From JBCBEX01 sp038528235 (GTDB taxonomy: Bacteria; Bacteroidota; Rhodothermia; Rhodothermales; Rubricoccaceae), in NCBI GenBank assembly GCA_038528235.1, contig JBCBEX010000003.1, positions 1-64,000 on the forward strand: a stretch of 64,000 bases of DNA. The letters run 5' to 3'. Shown piece after piece: positions 15,965 through 23,872 of this stretch. The position numbers were made by a program, and so were the translations under genes. The notes under the pieces were generated by a model, which saw only the letters and a program-made list of their open reading frames with translations, did no database searches and had not been told where the DNA came from. Position 1 is the first letter of the stretch. Each line of letters opens with the position of its first letter.

Positions 15965-17104
15965 TCACTCCTCCGTCGGCACCCCAGCGGCCCTGAGCGC
16001 GCGGAAGCCGCCGATGTTGTAGGCCTCGTAGCCCGCGTCCCGGAGGACGTGCGCCGCGCGGTCGGAGCGAGCGCCGGAGCCACAGTAGAGGTACACCGGA
16101 CGCTCAGGATCGAGGCTCAGTTCAGCAACACGCCCCGAAAAACCCGGAAGCATGTAGTTCACGTGCTGCGCGCCCGCCACGCGTCCGCGCCCGATCTCCA
16201 TCCCGGTTCGCACGTCGAGGATCTGCGCCGCCGCCGTGTAGCGGGCGGCGAACTCGCGCTCGCTCATCGTCACGCGGGCCGTGTCGGCGGGCACGGTGGG
16301 CTGAAGAGGCCTCGACGCCTCGACGACGGCTTCGGGGCTGCCTGCCAGCGCCGCCGGAGCCTCGCGGGCGAGGATGCCAACGCCCATCACGAGGAGGAAC
16401 ACCGCGAAGCCGCGCCGGAGCATCGCCTGCGGGACGTGCTGGCTGATTCGGTTGCCGACCGTCGCGCCGACGATGCCGATGGCGGCGAACACGCCGATGA
16501 GCCGCCAGTCCACCACCAGCCCGTCCAGGGCGAGCACATCGACATACTTCCAGAAGCCGACGAGGCTCTTGGCCGCGATGATGAGCAGGCTCGTCCCGAC
16601 TGCCATGCGCATCGAGAGGCCGCCGAGCAGCACCAGCGCAGGCACGATCAGAAAACCACCGCCGACGCCCACGAGCCCTGTCAGCACGCCCACGGCCAGC
16701 CCTTCGATCACGATTTTCCACGCGGCCTGCCGGGGCCGCTCGCCCTCGACCTCCTTGCGGCCGCGCAACATCAGCCCGGCCGCGAGCAGCATCACGACGG
16801 CGAAGAGCGCGAGTTGCACCGGCCCAGAGACGTAGGCCGAGAGCGCCGCGCCGAGGTACGTCCCGAGGATGCCCGGCACGCCGAACCAGCCCACGCTACG
16901 CCAGTCCACCGACCGCTGCCGCGCATACGGAATCGCCCCGACCGCCGCGATGGCCCCGACGATGGCGAGGCTCTCGGCGATGGCGACCTTGTCAGGCTCG
17001 CCCGCGAGGTAGACGAGCACCGGCACGGTCAGGATGGAGCCGCCGGAGCCGAGCAAGCCGAGCACGAGCCCGATGGCAACGGCACCCAGGAGGGCATACA
17101 GCAT
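15965..17104 (-). CDS. TauE/SafE-family sulfur-compound permease fused to rhodanese, 379 aa
   Basis: Inner-membrane exporter/permease for sulfite, thiosulfate or related sulfur anions, fused to a sulfurtransferase. Residues 1-245 form about eight membrane segments with the TauE signatures GLVLGLLGSGGSILTVPVLV and its repeat GLVGVGGGFLIVPALVLLGG. Residues about 275-375 are a rhodanese domain with catalytic loop LYCGSGARSDRA (Cys341). It lies 118 bp downstream of the persulfide dioxygenase on the same strand, presumably one operon. The fusion suggests that sulfane sulfur handled by the rhodanese is linked to export or import across the membrane. Which anion is carried is not visible. Confidence 0.9.
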   Translation of the reverse strand: MLYALLGAVAIGLVLGLLGSGGSILTVPVLVYLAGEPDKVAIAESLAIVGAIAAVGAIPYARQRSVDWRSVGWFGVPGILGTYLGAALSAYVSGPVQLALFAVVMLLAAGLMLRGRKEVEGERPRQAAWKIVIEGLAVGVLTGLVGVGGGFLIVPALVLLGGLSMRMAVGTSLLIIAAKSLVGFWKYVDVLALDGLVVDWRLIGVFAAIGIVGATVGNRISQHVPQAMLRRGFAVFLLVMGVGILAREAPAALAGSPEAVVEASRPLQPTVPADTARVTMSEREFAARYTAAAQILDVRTGMEIGRGRVAGAQHVNYMLPGFSGRVAELSLDPERPVYLYCGSGARSDRAAHVLRDAGYEAYNIGGFRALRAAGVPTEE

Positions 17105-17222
17105 GGATTAAAACGGAAGGATCAGGAGACATCCAACCCTGCCGCGCCTCCGTGGTGGGTTCCCATCGCAGGACGTCTGCGTGGGAAGAAGGCGAGGCGG
17201 GTCGGAAAGGACACCGCGGAGT

Positions 17223-18680
17223 CTACGCCGCAACGGCCGCGTCGTCGGTGATGGGCGCGCCAATCTTGGCGTAGCGCGCGAATGTGTCGTTGACGTACCG
17301 CACATGGTGGCCCTGCGCGGCGAGGAAGGCGGCGCCAGCGGCAGCGCGGGCCCCCGAGGCACAGTGGACGAGCAGCGTCTGGTCTGCCGGGATGCGGCTC
17401 TCGGCGTACTCGGGCAGGCGCGTGTACGAGGCGTTGACCGCGCCCGGCACGTGGCCGCTCGCGAACTCGGCCGCAAAGCGCACATCGACGACGGTAACGC
17501 CTGGTTCGACGCGGCAGGCCTCCACCTCTGAGAAGTCGATCTCGGGGATCGTGGCCGAAGCCCCGCCCTCGGCGAAGTAGCGGTCGAGCGTCTTCGGCTC
17601 GGCGAAGGCGACGGGGTGGTCGTAGCCGATGCGGATGAGGTCGCGCACGGCTTCGTCGATGTCGTCCGCGTCCACGATGAGCAGCAGCGGCGTCGTTTCG
17701 TCCATGACGAGCGAGCCCACGACGGTGTTGAAGCTCTTGTTCATCGGGGCGTAGAGCGATCCGGGGATGTGCTTCGCCATGAACGCCGAGCGGTCGAGCC
17801 GCGCGTCGATCACGAGGGCCTCGCCCTTCGCGACATAGGTCTTCAACTCGGCAGCGGAGAGCTTCTGCGGCTGCGGCAGCCCGCCGAGCACGGGCACGCC
17901 ATCGCGGTTGTCGCGCTTCATGCGCGCGAAGTACATCTGCGGCTCGGGCTGGCCGCTGAGGATGGCGTCCACGAAGGCGTCCTCGCCCGCGTCGGCCGCG
18001 CCCAGCGAGGCGTTGTAGAGCGCCTCGTAGCCGACGGTGCTTTGCGGGACTGCGCCGAGCGCCTTGCCGCACGTCGAGCCCGCGCCGTGGGCGGGCCAGA
18101 TCTGGGCGTAGCCGGGCCAGTCGCGGAACGTGTCGAGGGAGTGGTAGAGCGTGCGCGCCGCGCCCTCCTGGACGCCGTGCATGCCCGCCGCCTGCTCTAG
18201 CAGGTCGGGCCGCCCGAGGTCGCCCACGAACACGAAGTCACCGGTCGCGACGCCGATGGGCGTGGTCGCGCCGCTGCCGCGGTCGATCACGACGAAGCTC
18301 ATGTGCTCGGGCGTGTGGCCCGGCGTGTGGCTGGCGACGATCTCGATGTTGCCGACGATGAAGGTGTCGCCGTCGTGCAGGAAAGTGGCATCGTAGGCAC
18401 CGGTCTTCGCCCACGCGCTCTGCCAGTCGGGGCCGCCCTCGGCGGAGAGGTAGAGCTTGACGCCGAGGCGCTCGGCGAACTCGCGCGCGCCCGAGAGGAA
18501 GTCGGCGTGGATGTGCGTCTCGGCGACGGCCACGATGCGCAAGCCCTCGGCCTCCGCCGCGTCGATGTAGCGGTCGATGTCGCGCTCGGGATCGATGAGG
18601 AGCGCCTCGCCCGACTTCTGGCAGCCGACGAGGTAGGCGTACTGGGCGAGCTTTGGGTCGAAGACCTGACGGAACAGCAT
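17223..18680 (-). CDS. persulfide dioxygenase-type MBL protein with two rhodanese domains (CstB-like), 485 aa
   Basis: Likely oxidises glutathione- or low-molecular-weight persulfide to sulfite, with an attached sulfurtransferase; cytoplasmic. The metallo-beta-lactamase domain (1-~250) has the non-heme iron motif THIHADF (55-61), SHTPGHTPEH (His122) and VGDLGRPDLL (Asp154), typical of ETHE1/CstB enzymes. The first rhodanese-like domain (~275-370) has no cysteine at its active loop (LLLIVDADD), so it is a pseudo-rhodanese. The second (~375-475) carries VHCASGARA (Cys440). CstB of staphylococci has a comparable architecture. It heads an operon with the TauE-rhodanese fusion and is divergent from a GntR regulator. 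Confidence 0.92.
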   Translation of the reverse strand: MLFRQVFDPKLAQYAYLVGCQKSGEALLIDPERDIDRYIDAAEAEGLRIVAVAETHIHADFLSGAREFAERLGVKLYLSAEGGPDWQSAWAKTGAYDATFLHDGDTFIVGNIEIVASHTPGHTPEHMSFVVIDRGSGATTPIGVATGDFVFVGDLGRPDLLEQAAGMHGVQEGAARTLYHSLDTFRDWPGYAQIWPAHGAGSTCGKALGAVPQSTVGYEALYNASLGAADAGEDAFVDAILSGQPEPQMYFARMKRDNRDGVPVLGGLPQPQKLSAAELKTYVAKGEALVIDARLDRSAFMAKHIPGSLYAPMNKSFNTVVGSLVMDETTPLLLIVDADDIDEAVRDLIRIGYDHPVAFAEPKTLDRYFAEGGASATIPEIDFSEVEACRVEPGVTVVDVRFAAEFASGHVPGAVNASYTRLPEYAESRIPADQTLLVHCASGARAAAGAAFLAAQGHHVRYVNDTFARYAKIGAPITDDAAVAA

Positions 18681-18750
18681 GGCTTGAGGAGGTTGGGGGA
18701 CGAGCCGCGCGGCACACGCACGGTCGATGGTAAGAATCTGCTCGTCCTAT

Positions 18751-18764
18751 GTTGTAATAACAAG
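18751..18764 (-). promoter_or_regulatory. shared element upstream of the persulfide dioxygenase operon, copy A
   Basis: On the minus strand reads CTTGTTATTACAAC, a near-palindrome (TTGT..ACAA), 71 bp before the start codon and between the divergent dioxygenase and GntR genes. A similar element in the same orientation (CTTGACATTACAAG) lies 67 bp before the YeeE operon. Candidate GntR operator or shared promoter element. Confidence 0.5.
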
Positions 18765-18897
18765 TTAGTTCCAAGGTATGGAAGGCCTTGGCATGGTGCT
18801 GTCAGGCGGACCGTGGCGATGGTGTAGGGGCTCCTCGTCAGTTTCCGGGTAGGATCGCCGTTTGCGGTACCTTGCCTCGAACGTCGCCCGCTGCTCT

Positions 18898-19713
18898 ATG
18901 TCCCTCGATCCTCCGCCGCTCACCTCCGGTCGCCCGCGCCACGAGCAGGTGTCGGACTGGCTCCGTGAGCGCATCCGTGCGGGGGAGGCCGGGCCGCACG
19001 ACCAGCTTCCGAGCGAGCACGAGATCGGCGAGGCGTTCGGCGTGAGCCGCATCACGGTGCGCCGGGCGCTCCAGACGCTGGAGAACGAGGGGCGCATCTA
19101 CCGCCGCCAGGGCCTCGGCTCGTTCGTCGCGCCGCCGCTGGTGCCGCAGGGGCTCGTGCGGCTGACCGACTTTGCGCAGGACATGGAGCGCGCCGGGCTG
19201 ACGGCGTCGAGCGAGGTGCGTCACTGGGGGGCCGTCCCCGCACCGCCGCCCGCCGCGATGTGCCTCGGCCTCGACGCGGGGGCTACGGTGATCCGCCTCG
19301 ACCGCCTGCGCCTGGGCAACGACAAGCCCATCGCCTTCGACCGGACGTGGCTGCCGCCGTTCTACGCGCAACTCCTCGATCCGCACGACCTCGCCGTGGA
19401 GACGATCTACAGCATCCTCGAACGCGAGTACGACATCCCGGTCCTGCGGGGTCGCGTCCGCATTGAGGCCGTCGCGGCGCGCGACGAGGAGGCGGAGGCG
19501 CTGCGCGTGCCCGAAGGCGCCCCGCTGCTGCTCGTCGAGCGGACGAGCTTCACGACAGCCGACCGGCCGATCTACTACCAGCGCCGCACCTACCGCGCCG
19601 ACCGCGTGGGCTTCGACCTGGAACTCGCCCGCGACCCCGAGGCCGCCGCGACGGAGCACGCCGGGATGCCCCTCCAGGAGTTCGAGCCCGTGTTTAAGGA
19701 AGACGCCCCTTGA
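18898..19713 (+). CDS. GntR/HutC-family transcriptional regulator, 271 aa
   Basis: Ligand-responsive DNA-binding protein. The winged-helix domain (about 10-80) contains HEQVSDWLRERIRAGE, LPSEHEIGEAFGVSRITVRRAL and GRIYRRQGLGSFV, the GntR signature. A UTRA ligand-binding domain follows (about 95-255: IRLDRLRLGNDKPIAFDRTW, then LLLVERTSFTTADRPIYYQR). ATG 18898 is preferred to an upstream in-frame start because the helix-turn-helix begins right after it. It is divergent from the persulfide dioxygenase gene and upstream of the YeeE pair, so a role in sulfur-response control is inferred; such loci are more often run by CsoR-like or ArsR-type sensors. Confidence 0.92.
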   Translation: MSLDPPPLTSGRPRHEQVSDWLRERIRAGEAGPHDQLPSEHEIGEAFGVSRITVRRALQTLENEGRIYRRQGLGSFVAPPLVPQGLVRLTDFAQDMERAGLTASSEVRHWGAVPAPPPAAMCLGLDAGATVIRLDRLRLGNDKPIAFDRTWLPPFYAQLLDPHDLAVETIYSILEREYDIPVLRGRVRIEAVAARDEEAEALRVPEGAPLLLVERTSFTTADRPIYYQRRTYRADRVGFDLELARDPEAAATEHAGMPLQEFEPVFKEDAP

Positions 19714-19756
19714 TCGGCGGCACCCGTCTGAGAAGCAGTGCACATCGCGACAAAAC

Positions 19757-19846
19757 GGCTCCCCCTGCCCTGCGTCGCCTGCGCTCCTCGGGCTGTCCCC
19801 CCCTCGTCTGCGAGGGGAGACAGTTTCGCGACCCTTCAGGGGGAGC
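19757..19846. repeat. nested inverted repeats (about 90 bp), possible mobile or structural element
   Basis: Outer arms gctccccctg (19758-19767) and cagggggagc (19837-19846) are exact 10-bp complements. An inner stem (19793-19823, ctgtcccc..ctcg-tctg-cgagggg-agacag) lies between them. The element sits between convergent GntR and YeeE genes. It resembles a non-autonomous palindromic repeat or a bidirectional terminator without a clear T-run. Confidence 0.55.
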
Positions 19847-19883
19847 GGAACGGGGGGAGCTTTAGTGGACCGACTCTACCCGA

Positions 19884-20414
19884 TCAGTGGGGTAGGTGGT
19901 CACGCAGCGCAGCGTAGGCCCACGTCCCTGCCATCGCGCTGAGGAGCGCCACGACGATCACGCTGAGGCCGGTGCCGAGGAGCGCGAACATCGGGCCGGG
20001 GCACGCGCCGAGGAGGCCCCAGCCGAGGCCGAAGAGTGTGCCGCCGATCCAGTAGCGCGCACCCGGCAGGCGACTTGGCCCCCAGGCCTTGCGCTCGATG
20101 GTGATCGACTGTCCGCCGAACGTCTTCGCCCCGACGCGCCGGATGAAGTACAAGCTCAGCGCGGCAACGGCCAGCGCGCTACCGATCACACCGTACATGT
20201 GGACGCTGTCGAAGCGAAACATCTCCTGGATGCGAAACCACGAGGCGACCTCGCTCTTGACGAGCACAACGCCGAAGAGCGCGCCGAGGAAGAGGTAGAC
20301 GACGAGGCCGCCGAGCGAGATACCGCGCTCCGGGGCGTCGCCACCGGTCTGCTGGGTGTCGAGGCAGGCCTCGGGGAACGCCTGCACCGGACGGGGAAGG
20401 GTGGTGGTGGACAT
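19884..20414 (-). CDS. YeeE/YedE-family sulfur transport half-protein, second subunit, 176 aa
   Basis: Inner-membrane protein with about four segments and the YeeE/YedE signature GLGWGLLGACPGPMFALLG, where the cysteine is thought to relay sulfur compounds (thiosulfate/sulfane sulfur) through the pore. ATG (complement 20412-20414) lies only 4 bp after the stop of the preceding half-protein, a tight operon. In this family the pair together equals one full-length YeeE. Preceding residues in the longer frame are Ser-rich shadow sequence. Confidence 0.9.
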   Translation of the reverse strand: MSTTTLPRPVQAFPEACLDTQQTGGDAPERGISLGGLVVYLFLGALFGVVLVKSEVASWFRIQEMFRFDSVHMYGVIGSALAVAALSLYFIRRVGAKTFGGQSITIERKAWGPSRLPGARYWIGGTLFGLGWGLLGACPGPMFALLGTGLSVIVVALLSAMAGTWAYAALRDHLPH

Positions 20415-20418
20415 CGAG

Positions 20419-20979
20419 CTAGAGCAGGATGGGGAGGAGGACATAGGTGAGCAGAAGGCCACCAGCGAAGAAGCCGAGCACGGCCACGAGCGAGGGCACC
20501 TGGAGGTTGGCGAGGCCGCTGATGGCGTGGCCGCTCGTGCAGCCGCCTGCGTAGCGCGCGCCGAAGCCCACGAGGAATCCACCCCCCACGACGACGAGGA
20601 GGCCCGGCACGGTGCCGAGCGCCTGCCAGCTCACCAGCTCCGCTGGCACCAGACCGCTCAGGTCCTCGATGCCGAGCGAGCGGAGGTCGGCGACGGTCGC
20701 CGCGGCGAGGTTGACGGGGTCGGGATTAGCGAGCACGGTCGCCGCGAACGCGCCGCCGAGAACGATCCCGAGCGCGAAGGTGAGGTTCCAGAGGCCTGCC
20801 CCGCGCCAGTCGTAGCGCAAGAACGGCAGGCGAGTCGGGAGGGTGGCCGCGCATAGGTGGCGCAGGTTGGCCGAGACGCCGAAGGCACGTCCGCCGACGA
20901 GCAGCAGCAGCGGCACCATCAGTCCGATGAGTGGCCCGGCAACATACCAGGGCCACGGCTGCGAGAGGGCGTCAAGCAT
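20419..20979 (-). CDS. YeeE/YedE-family sulfur transport half-protein, first subunit, 186 aa
   Basis: Inner-membrane protein with four to five hydrophobic segments and the motif GFGARYAGGCTSGHAISGLA, which marks the first half of YeeE/YedE transporters (conserved Cys in GGCTSGH). Start at ATG (complement 20977-20979); a TTG four codons upstream is also in frame. It is the first gene of a two-gene operon with 19884-20414. The shared CTTGnnATTACAA element is 67 bp upstream. Together with the TauE fusion and the persulfide dioxygenase it forms a sulfur-handling locus. Confidence 0.9.
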   Translation of the reverse strand: MLDALSQPWPWYVAGPLIGLMVPLLLLVGGRAFGVSANLRHLCAATLPTRLPFLRYDWRGAGLWNLTFALGIVLGGAFAATVLANPDPVNLAAATVADLRSLGIEDLSGLVPAELVSWQALGTVPGLLVVVGGGFLVGFGARYAGGCTSGHAISGLANLQVPSLVAVLGFFAGGLLLTYVLLPILL

Positions 20980-21046
20980 GGTTGGTGACAATGGGCGAGG
21001 AACGACAGGGAGCGCTCCTATCCCTCCAAATCCATTCTTGTTCCTA

Positions 21047-21060
21047 CTTGTAATGTCAAG
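21047..21060 (-). promoter_or_regulatory. shared element upstream of the YeeE operon, copy B
   Basis: Minus strand reads CTTGACATTACAAG followed by TAGGA, matching copy A at 18751-18764 (CTTGTTATTACAAC then ATAGGA) in 11 of 14 positions and at nearly the same distance from the start codon. It could also act as a -35-like box (TTGACA). Confidence 0.5.
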
Positions 21061-21116
21061 ATAGATTCAAGGGACCTCCGCCTCGATTTCCTCTGCGGGT
21101 ACTGCTCAGACGAGCA

Positions 21117-21851
21117 TCAATCCTGTAGCACCGCGAGGGCGACCTCGACCTGCCTCAGCCCGTCGCCGCGGTTGGGGTGCGTGCGCGTCGGACCTCGGAA
21201 CCAGTCGTAGAGAGCCTGGCCCGGACACGCGGTCCCGACCGCCACCTCGCGGTGGAAGCGCACATCGTCGACGGTCAGCCCGTGAGCATGCAGGCGGTCT
21301 GCGACGAGGCGCACGAGCGCGGTGCGCTGCGCGGGCGGCGGCAGCGCCTCCTCGTAGTTGCCGATGACCGAGATCGTGATGTGTCCGGCCGAGGCCCCCG
21401 GCGGCGTCATCGGCGTGCCGGCCTCCTCGGGCGGCGTCGTGATAGTCGTGCCGCCGAGGCTGTCCTGGCCGGCGGCATCGCGGAGCGCGTCGGGGAGGTA
21501 GACGGTGCCGCTCGCGGGGACGAACGCCTCGTCGCGCCCGACATACACGGTCCCGGAAGGCCCGATGAGGTAGTGGTAGGCGATGTCGCCCCACTGCCGT
21601 TCGCCGCCCTGGTGCATCGTCTGAATCGCGCGCACATGCGCTGCCTCGCCGTCGGGACCCACCTCGGTGTAGGTGTGGTGCACCGTCACGTGGCGGATCG
21701 GCCCATTGTCGGCCATCGAGCGGGTCGGCGCGGCGCTCCATCCAGTTCGGTCGACGGGAGCAGGGTCAGGAACGTCGAACGAGGACGGCCTGGGCGTGCA
21801 ACCAGCTACGGTGAGCAAGAGCATTGCTGGGAGCGCAAAGACGAATCGCAT
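21117..21851 (-). CDS. N-acetylmuramoyl-L-alanine amidase/PGRP-domain lipoprotein, 244 aa
   Basis: Probable zinc amidase that cleaves the bond between N-acetylmuramic acid and the stem peptide, anchored as a lipoprotein. Lipobox LLLTVAGC near residue 18. The amidase-2/PGRP fold is indicated by RHVTVHHTYTEVG (zinc His), WGDIAYHYLIGPSGTVYVGRD, ISVIGNYEEALP and RFHREVAVGTACPGQALYDW (zinc His and Cys). The ATG (complement 21849-21851) is chosen because upstream in-frame sequence is Pro/Arg-rich and the lipobox needs this start. Monocistronic. A role in wall remodelling or recycling is inferred. Confidence 0.93.
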   Translation of the reverse strand: MRFVFALPAMLLLTVAGCTPRPSSFDVPDPAPVDRTGWSAAPTRSMADNGPIRHVTVHHTYTEVGPDGEAAHVRAIQTMHQGGERQWGDIAYHYLIGPSGTVYVGRDEAFVPASGTVYLPDALRDAAGQDSLGGTTITTPPEEAGTPMTPPGASAGHITISVIGNYEEALPPPAQRTALVRLVADRLHAHGLTVDDVRFHREVAVGTACPGQALYDWFRGPTRTHPNRGDGLRQVEVALAVLQD

Positions 21852-21990
21852 CGGGAGACCGAGCACGTTGGAGGAGCGCGCCTCAACGTGAGGAGCACGC
21901 CTCAACATAGCGCCGCCGGCCGAGCATCGAAGCCCGGCCGGCGGCGGTGGTGTGCGAGAGGGCGGGGGATACCGCCCGGGGTGGGGTGTG

Positions 21991-22101
21991 CTAGGCGCGC
22001 TTCGACTTCGCAGGAGCCTTATCAGATTTCGGCACGGCAGCCGACTTCGGGGGCTCCTTCGGCGCAACGAGCGCGTAGACGAGATAGGAGGTGTAAAGCA
22101 T
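21991..22101 (-). CDS. putative 36-aa single-pass membrane peptide
   Basis: Very short frame starting MLYTSYLVYALVAP, one hydrophobic segment followed by a Lys/Pro/Ala/Ser-rich tail ending APAKSKRA. Basic, low-complexity tails of this kind occur in small membrane proteins. There is no homologue I can name and no clear ribosome-binding site, so it is only a candidate. The space between the amidase and zinc-ribbon genes has no other content. Confidence 0.35.
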   Translation of the reverse strand: MLYTSYLVYALVAPKEPPKSAAVPKSDKAPAKSKRA

Positions 22102-22156
22102 GGCGTAGGAAATGAGTGGTCGGTGGGGTCGACGATCGCGTGGGCTAGATGGGAGG

Positions 22157-22354
22157 CTAGACGGTAGGGCTGTCGAGGGGGTTGTCGCCACAGCGGAGGC
22201 AGCGGTATTCGCCGCGCAGCGCGTTGACGCGCCAGGGCGTCGTTGCCTCGCAGTGGGGGCACTGGTGCCAGTGCTCGGTGGTGGTGATCGCCGGGAGCTT
22301 TCCAGACAGGTCGGCGAGCCACGAACCCATCAGATGGAAGGGCAGCATCGACAT
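22157..22354 (-). CDS. small zinc-ribbon protein, 65 aa
   Basis: Contains a four-cysteine zinc-ribbon: HWHQCPHCEATTPWRV followed by YRCLRCGDNP, i.e. CxxC-x(~17)-CxxC. The N-terminal part (MSMLPFHLMGSWLADLSGK) is weakly hydrophobic. ATG (complement 22352-22354) is chosen; a GTG 99 bp upstream would give 98 residues. Function unknown; ribbons of this kind often bind nucleic acid or act as small structural modules. Confidence 0.6.
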   Translation of the reverse strand: MSMLPFHLMGSWLADLSGKLPAITTTEHWHQCPHCEATTPWRVNALRGEYRCLRCGDNPLDSPTV

Positions 22355-22673
22355 AGTCAGAGCGGGTTGGTGTTTATGGAAGAAGAAGGCTAGCAGCCCG
22401 AGCCACGATGCCTTCCGGTGTGCTTCCACGAGGGCACCGGCGGGCTGTTTCACCCCTCAAATCGCCGAAATCGCTTCCAAAACACTATGTTTACATTCCA
22501 AGAGACCCTCCCCATGCCGCAATGCGTCAATGGAAGCGGTGCCATTGCTTCCGGAACCGCTTTGCCCTGGAGACTATGCGCAAACCATGAATAGCGGCGT
22601 CGGTCTCGCACCTGTAGGCGCAGTCCTACGCAACACGCCGCGTCTGCCCGTGCATTGCCTACATGCGCGCTGC
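22355..22673. other. intergenic stretch, no gene seen
   Basis: About 320 bp between two minus-strand genes, locally richer in A/T around 22450-22510. It may hold the zinc-ribbon promoter and possibly an extended GTG-start N-terminus for that gene. No clear hairpin or repeat. Confidence 0.4.
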
Positions 22674-22958
22674 CTAGGGGGCCCGCCGCTCGCGCCAGCG
22701 CACGGCCACGATCTGCCCCACAATGGCTCCCTGGAGCGTCATCGCCACTGCATTGGAGAGGATGAGCGGCCAGTTGGTGATCAGTAGTCCATAGACGAGC
22801 CACAGGACGACTCCTGTGAGGAACATCCCGTAGGTCACCAGCGAGAGGTCACCGACCGATTTCGAACGCCATGTCTTGATCGCCTGCGGAAGGAAGGCGA
22901 ACGTGGTCAGCGCAGCCGCCAGCAGGCCAAGCGCCGTGACGAGGGGCGGTTCGGGCAT
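22674..22958 (-). CDS. SemiSWEET-type sugar transporter (PQ-loop), 94 aa
   Basis: Small inner-membrane protein with three transmembrane helices that works as a dimer to move sugars in bacterial SemiSWEETs. Seen: the PQ motif in FAFLPQAIKTWRSKSVGDLSL, a second segment LVTYGMFLTGVVLWLVYGLL with N-W-P (ITNWPLILSNAVAM), and a third helix. Length (94 aa) fits SemiSWEETs. ATG (complement 22956-22958) is directly before the first helix. It starts 2 bp after the stop of the aldo/keto reductase on the same strand, so the two are probably co-transcribed. Confidence 0.92.
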   Translation of the reverse strand: MPEPPLVTALGLLAAALTTFAFLPQAIKTWRSKSVGDLSLVTYGMFLTGVVLWLVYGLLITNWPLILSNAVAMTLQGAIVGQIVAVRWRERRAP

Positions 22959-22960
22959 GG

Positions 22961-23872
22961 CTAGACCTGGCCGTCCCACGCTGCGGCGTGCGGCGCAAAC
23001 GCCGTGCGGAGTTGCGCCACCATGGCCTCCGGCAGCGGCCCGCGCTTCACGATCTCGACGTTCTGCTGGAGGTGCGCGGCGTTGGTCGTCCCGACGATGC
23101 AGGCATGGGCACCCGTGTGGTAGACCGCAAAGCGCAGCGCCACATCTTGCCAGTCAGCGCCGAGGTCGAGGCCCATGGCGCGCATGCGGTCCCAGTAGAC
23201 CTCGGCGTAGTGTCCGTCGGGCCGCTCGGCGAACCGCCACGGGGCGTTGCCGACGGGGCGCTTGGCGATCACGCCCCGGCCGCGGGTGCGAGCCTCGGCC
23301 ACCGTGCCCTCGATGTCGCGCTGGTCGAACACGTTCAGCGACGTCTGCAGGCTGCCGAAGGCCCCGCTTTCGAGCGCGTAGGCGAGGTCGTCGTTTTCGC
23401 CGGAGTAGGCCGCCACGCGGACGGTCCCAGCCTCGACGGCCTCGTTGAGCGCCTCCACGACGCCCGCGCTGCGCAGCGTCTCGGCTGGGCACGAGTGCAA
23501 GTGCACGATGTCGAGCACGTCGCTCTGGAGCCGCTGGCGCGCCTCCTCAATACCGCGGCGGATCGTCTCCGGCGTCCAGTCGGGCAGCCCTTCGATCCCG
23601 TAGCCGATCTTCGTCGAGAGGACGAAGGCGTCGCGGCGGTGCGATAGGAAGCGCCCGATCCGCTCCTCTGACAGCCCGTAGCCCCGCGCTGTGTCGATGA
23701 GCGTCACGCCTGCGTCGAGGACGGTGTTCAGGAGTCGTTCGACGTCATCGTCCGGCAGGTGCGCGTCGCCGATCTGCCCGGCGCCATAGCCGAGGGCCGA
23801 GACGGTCAAGCCGGTCTGTCCGAAGGCGCGGGGGACCAGCGCTGTGCTGTCCGCCGTGGTCGCGTCTGCCAT
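22961..23872 (-). CDS. aldo/keto reductase, 303 aa
   Basis: NAD(P)H-dependent oxidoreductase with TIM-barrel fold. Seen: N-terminal RAFGQTGLTVSALGYGAGQIG, catalytic Asp and Tyr in LIDTARGYGLSEERIGRFL, Lys in LSTKIGYG, His in DIVHLHSCPAE, and a C-terminal cofactor region (ACIVGTTNAAHLQQN). Resembles L-galactose dehydrogenase/YajO-type branches, but the substrate cannot be read from sequence. It starts immediately after the stop of the DUF3299-like gene (TGA directly followed by ATG) and is followed by SemiSWEET, suggesting a three-gene operon. Confidence 0.93.
   Translation of the reverse strand: MADATTADSTALVPRAFGQTGLTVSALGYGAGQIGDAHLPDDDVERLLNTVLDAGVTLIDTARGYGLSEERIGRFLSHRRDAFVLSTKIGYGIEGLPDWTPETIRRGIEEARQRLQSDVLDIVHLHSCPAETLRSAGVVEALNEAVEAGTVRVAAYSGENDDLAYALESGAFGSLQTSLNVFDQRDIEGTVAEARTRGRGVIAKRPVGNAPWRFAERPDGHYAEVYWDRMRAMGLDLGADWQDVALRFAVYHTGAHACIVGTTNAAHLQQNVEIVKRGPLPEAMVAQLRTAFAPHAAAWDGQV

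Noticed and set aside
15737..17251. 504-codon plus-strand frame over the TauE-rhodanese gene
   Set aside because: Product is His/Arg/Asp-rich nonsense opposite a clear membrane protein.
21852..22322. 157-residue N-terminal extension of the amidase
   Set aside because: Pro/Arg-rich, and it would bury the lipobox.
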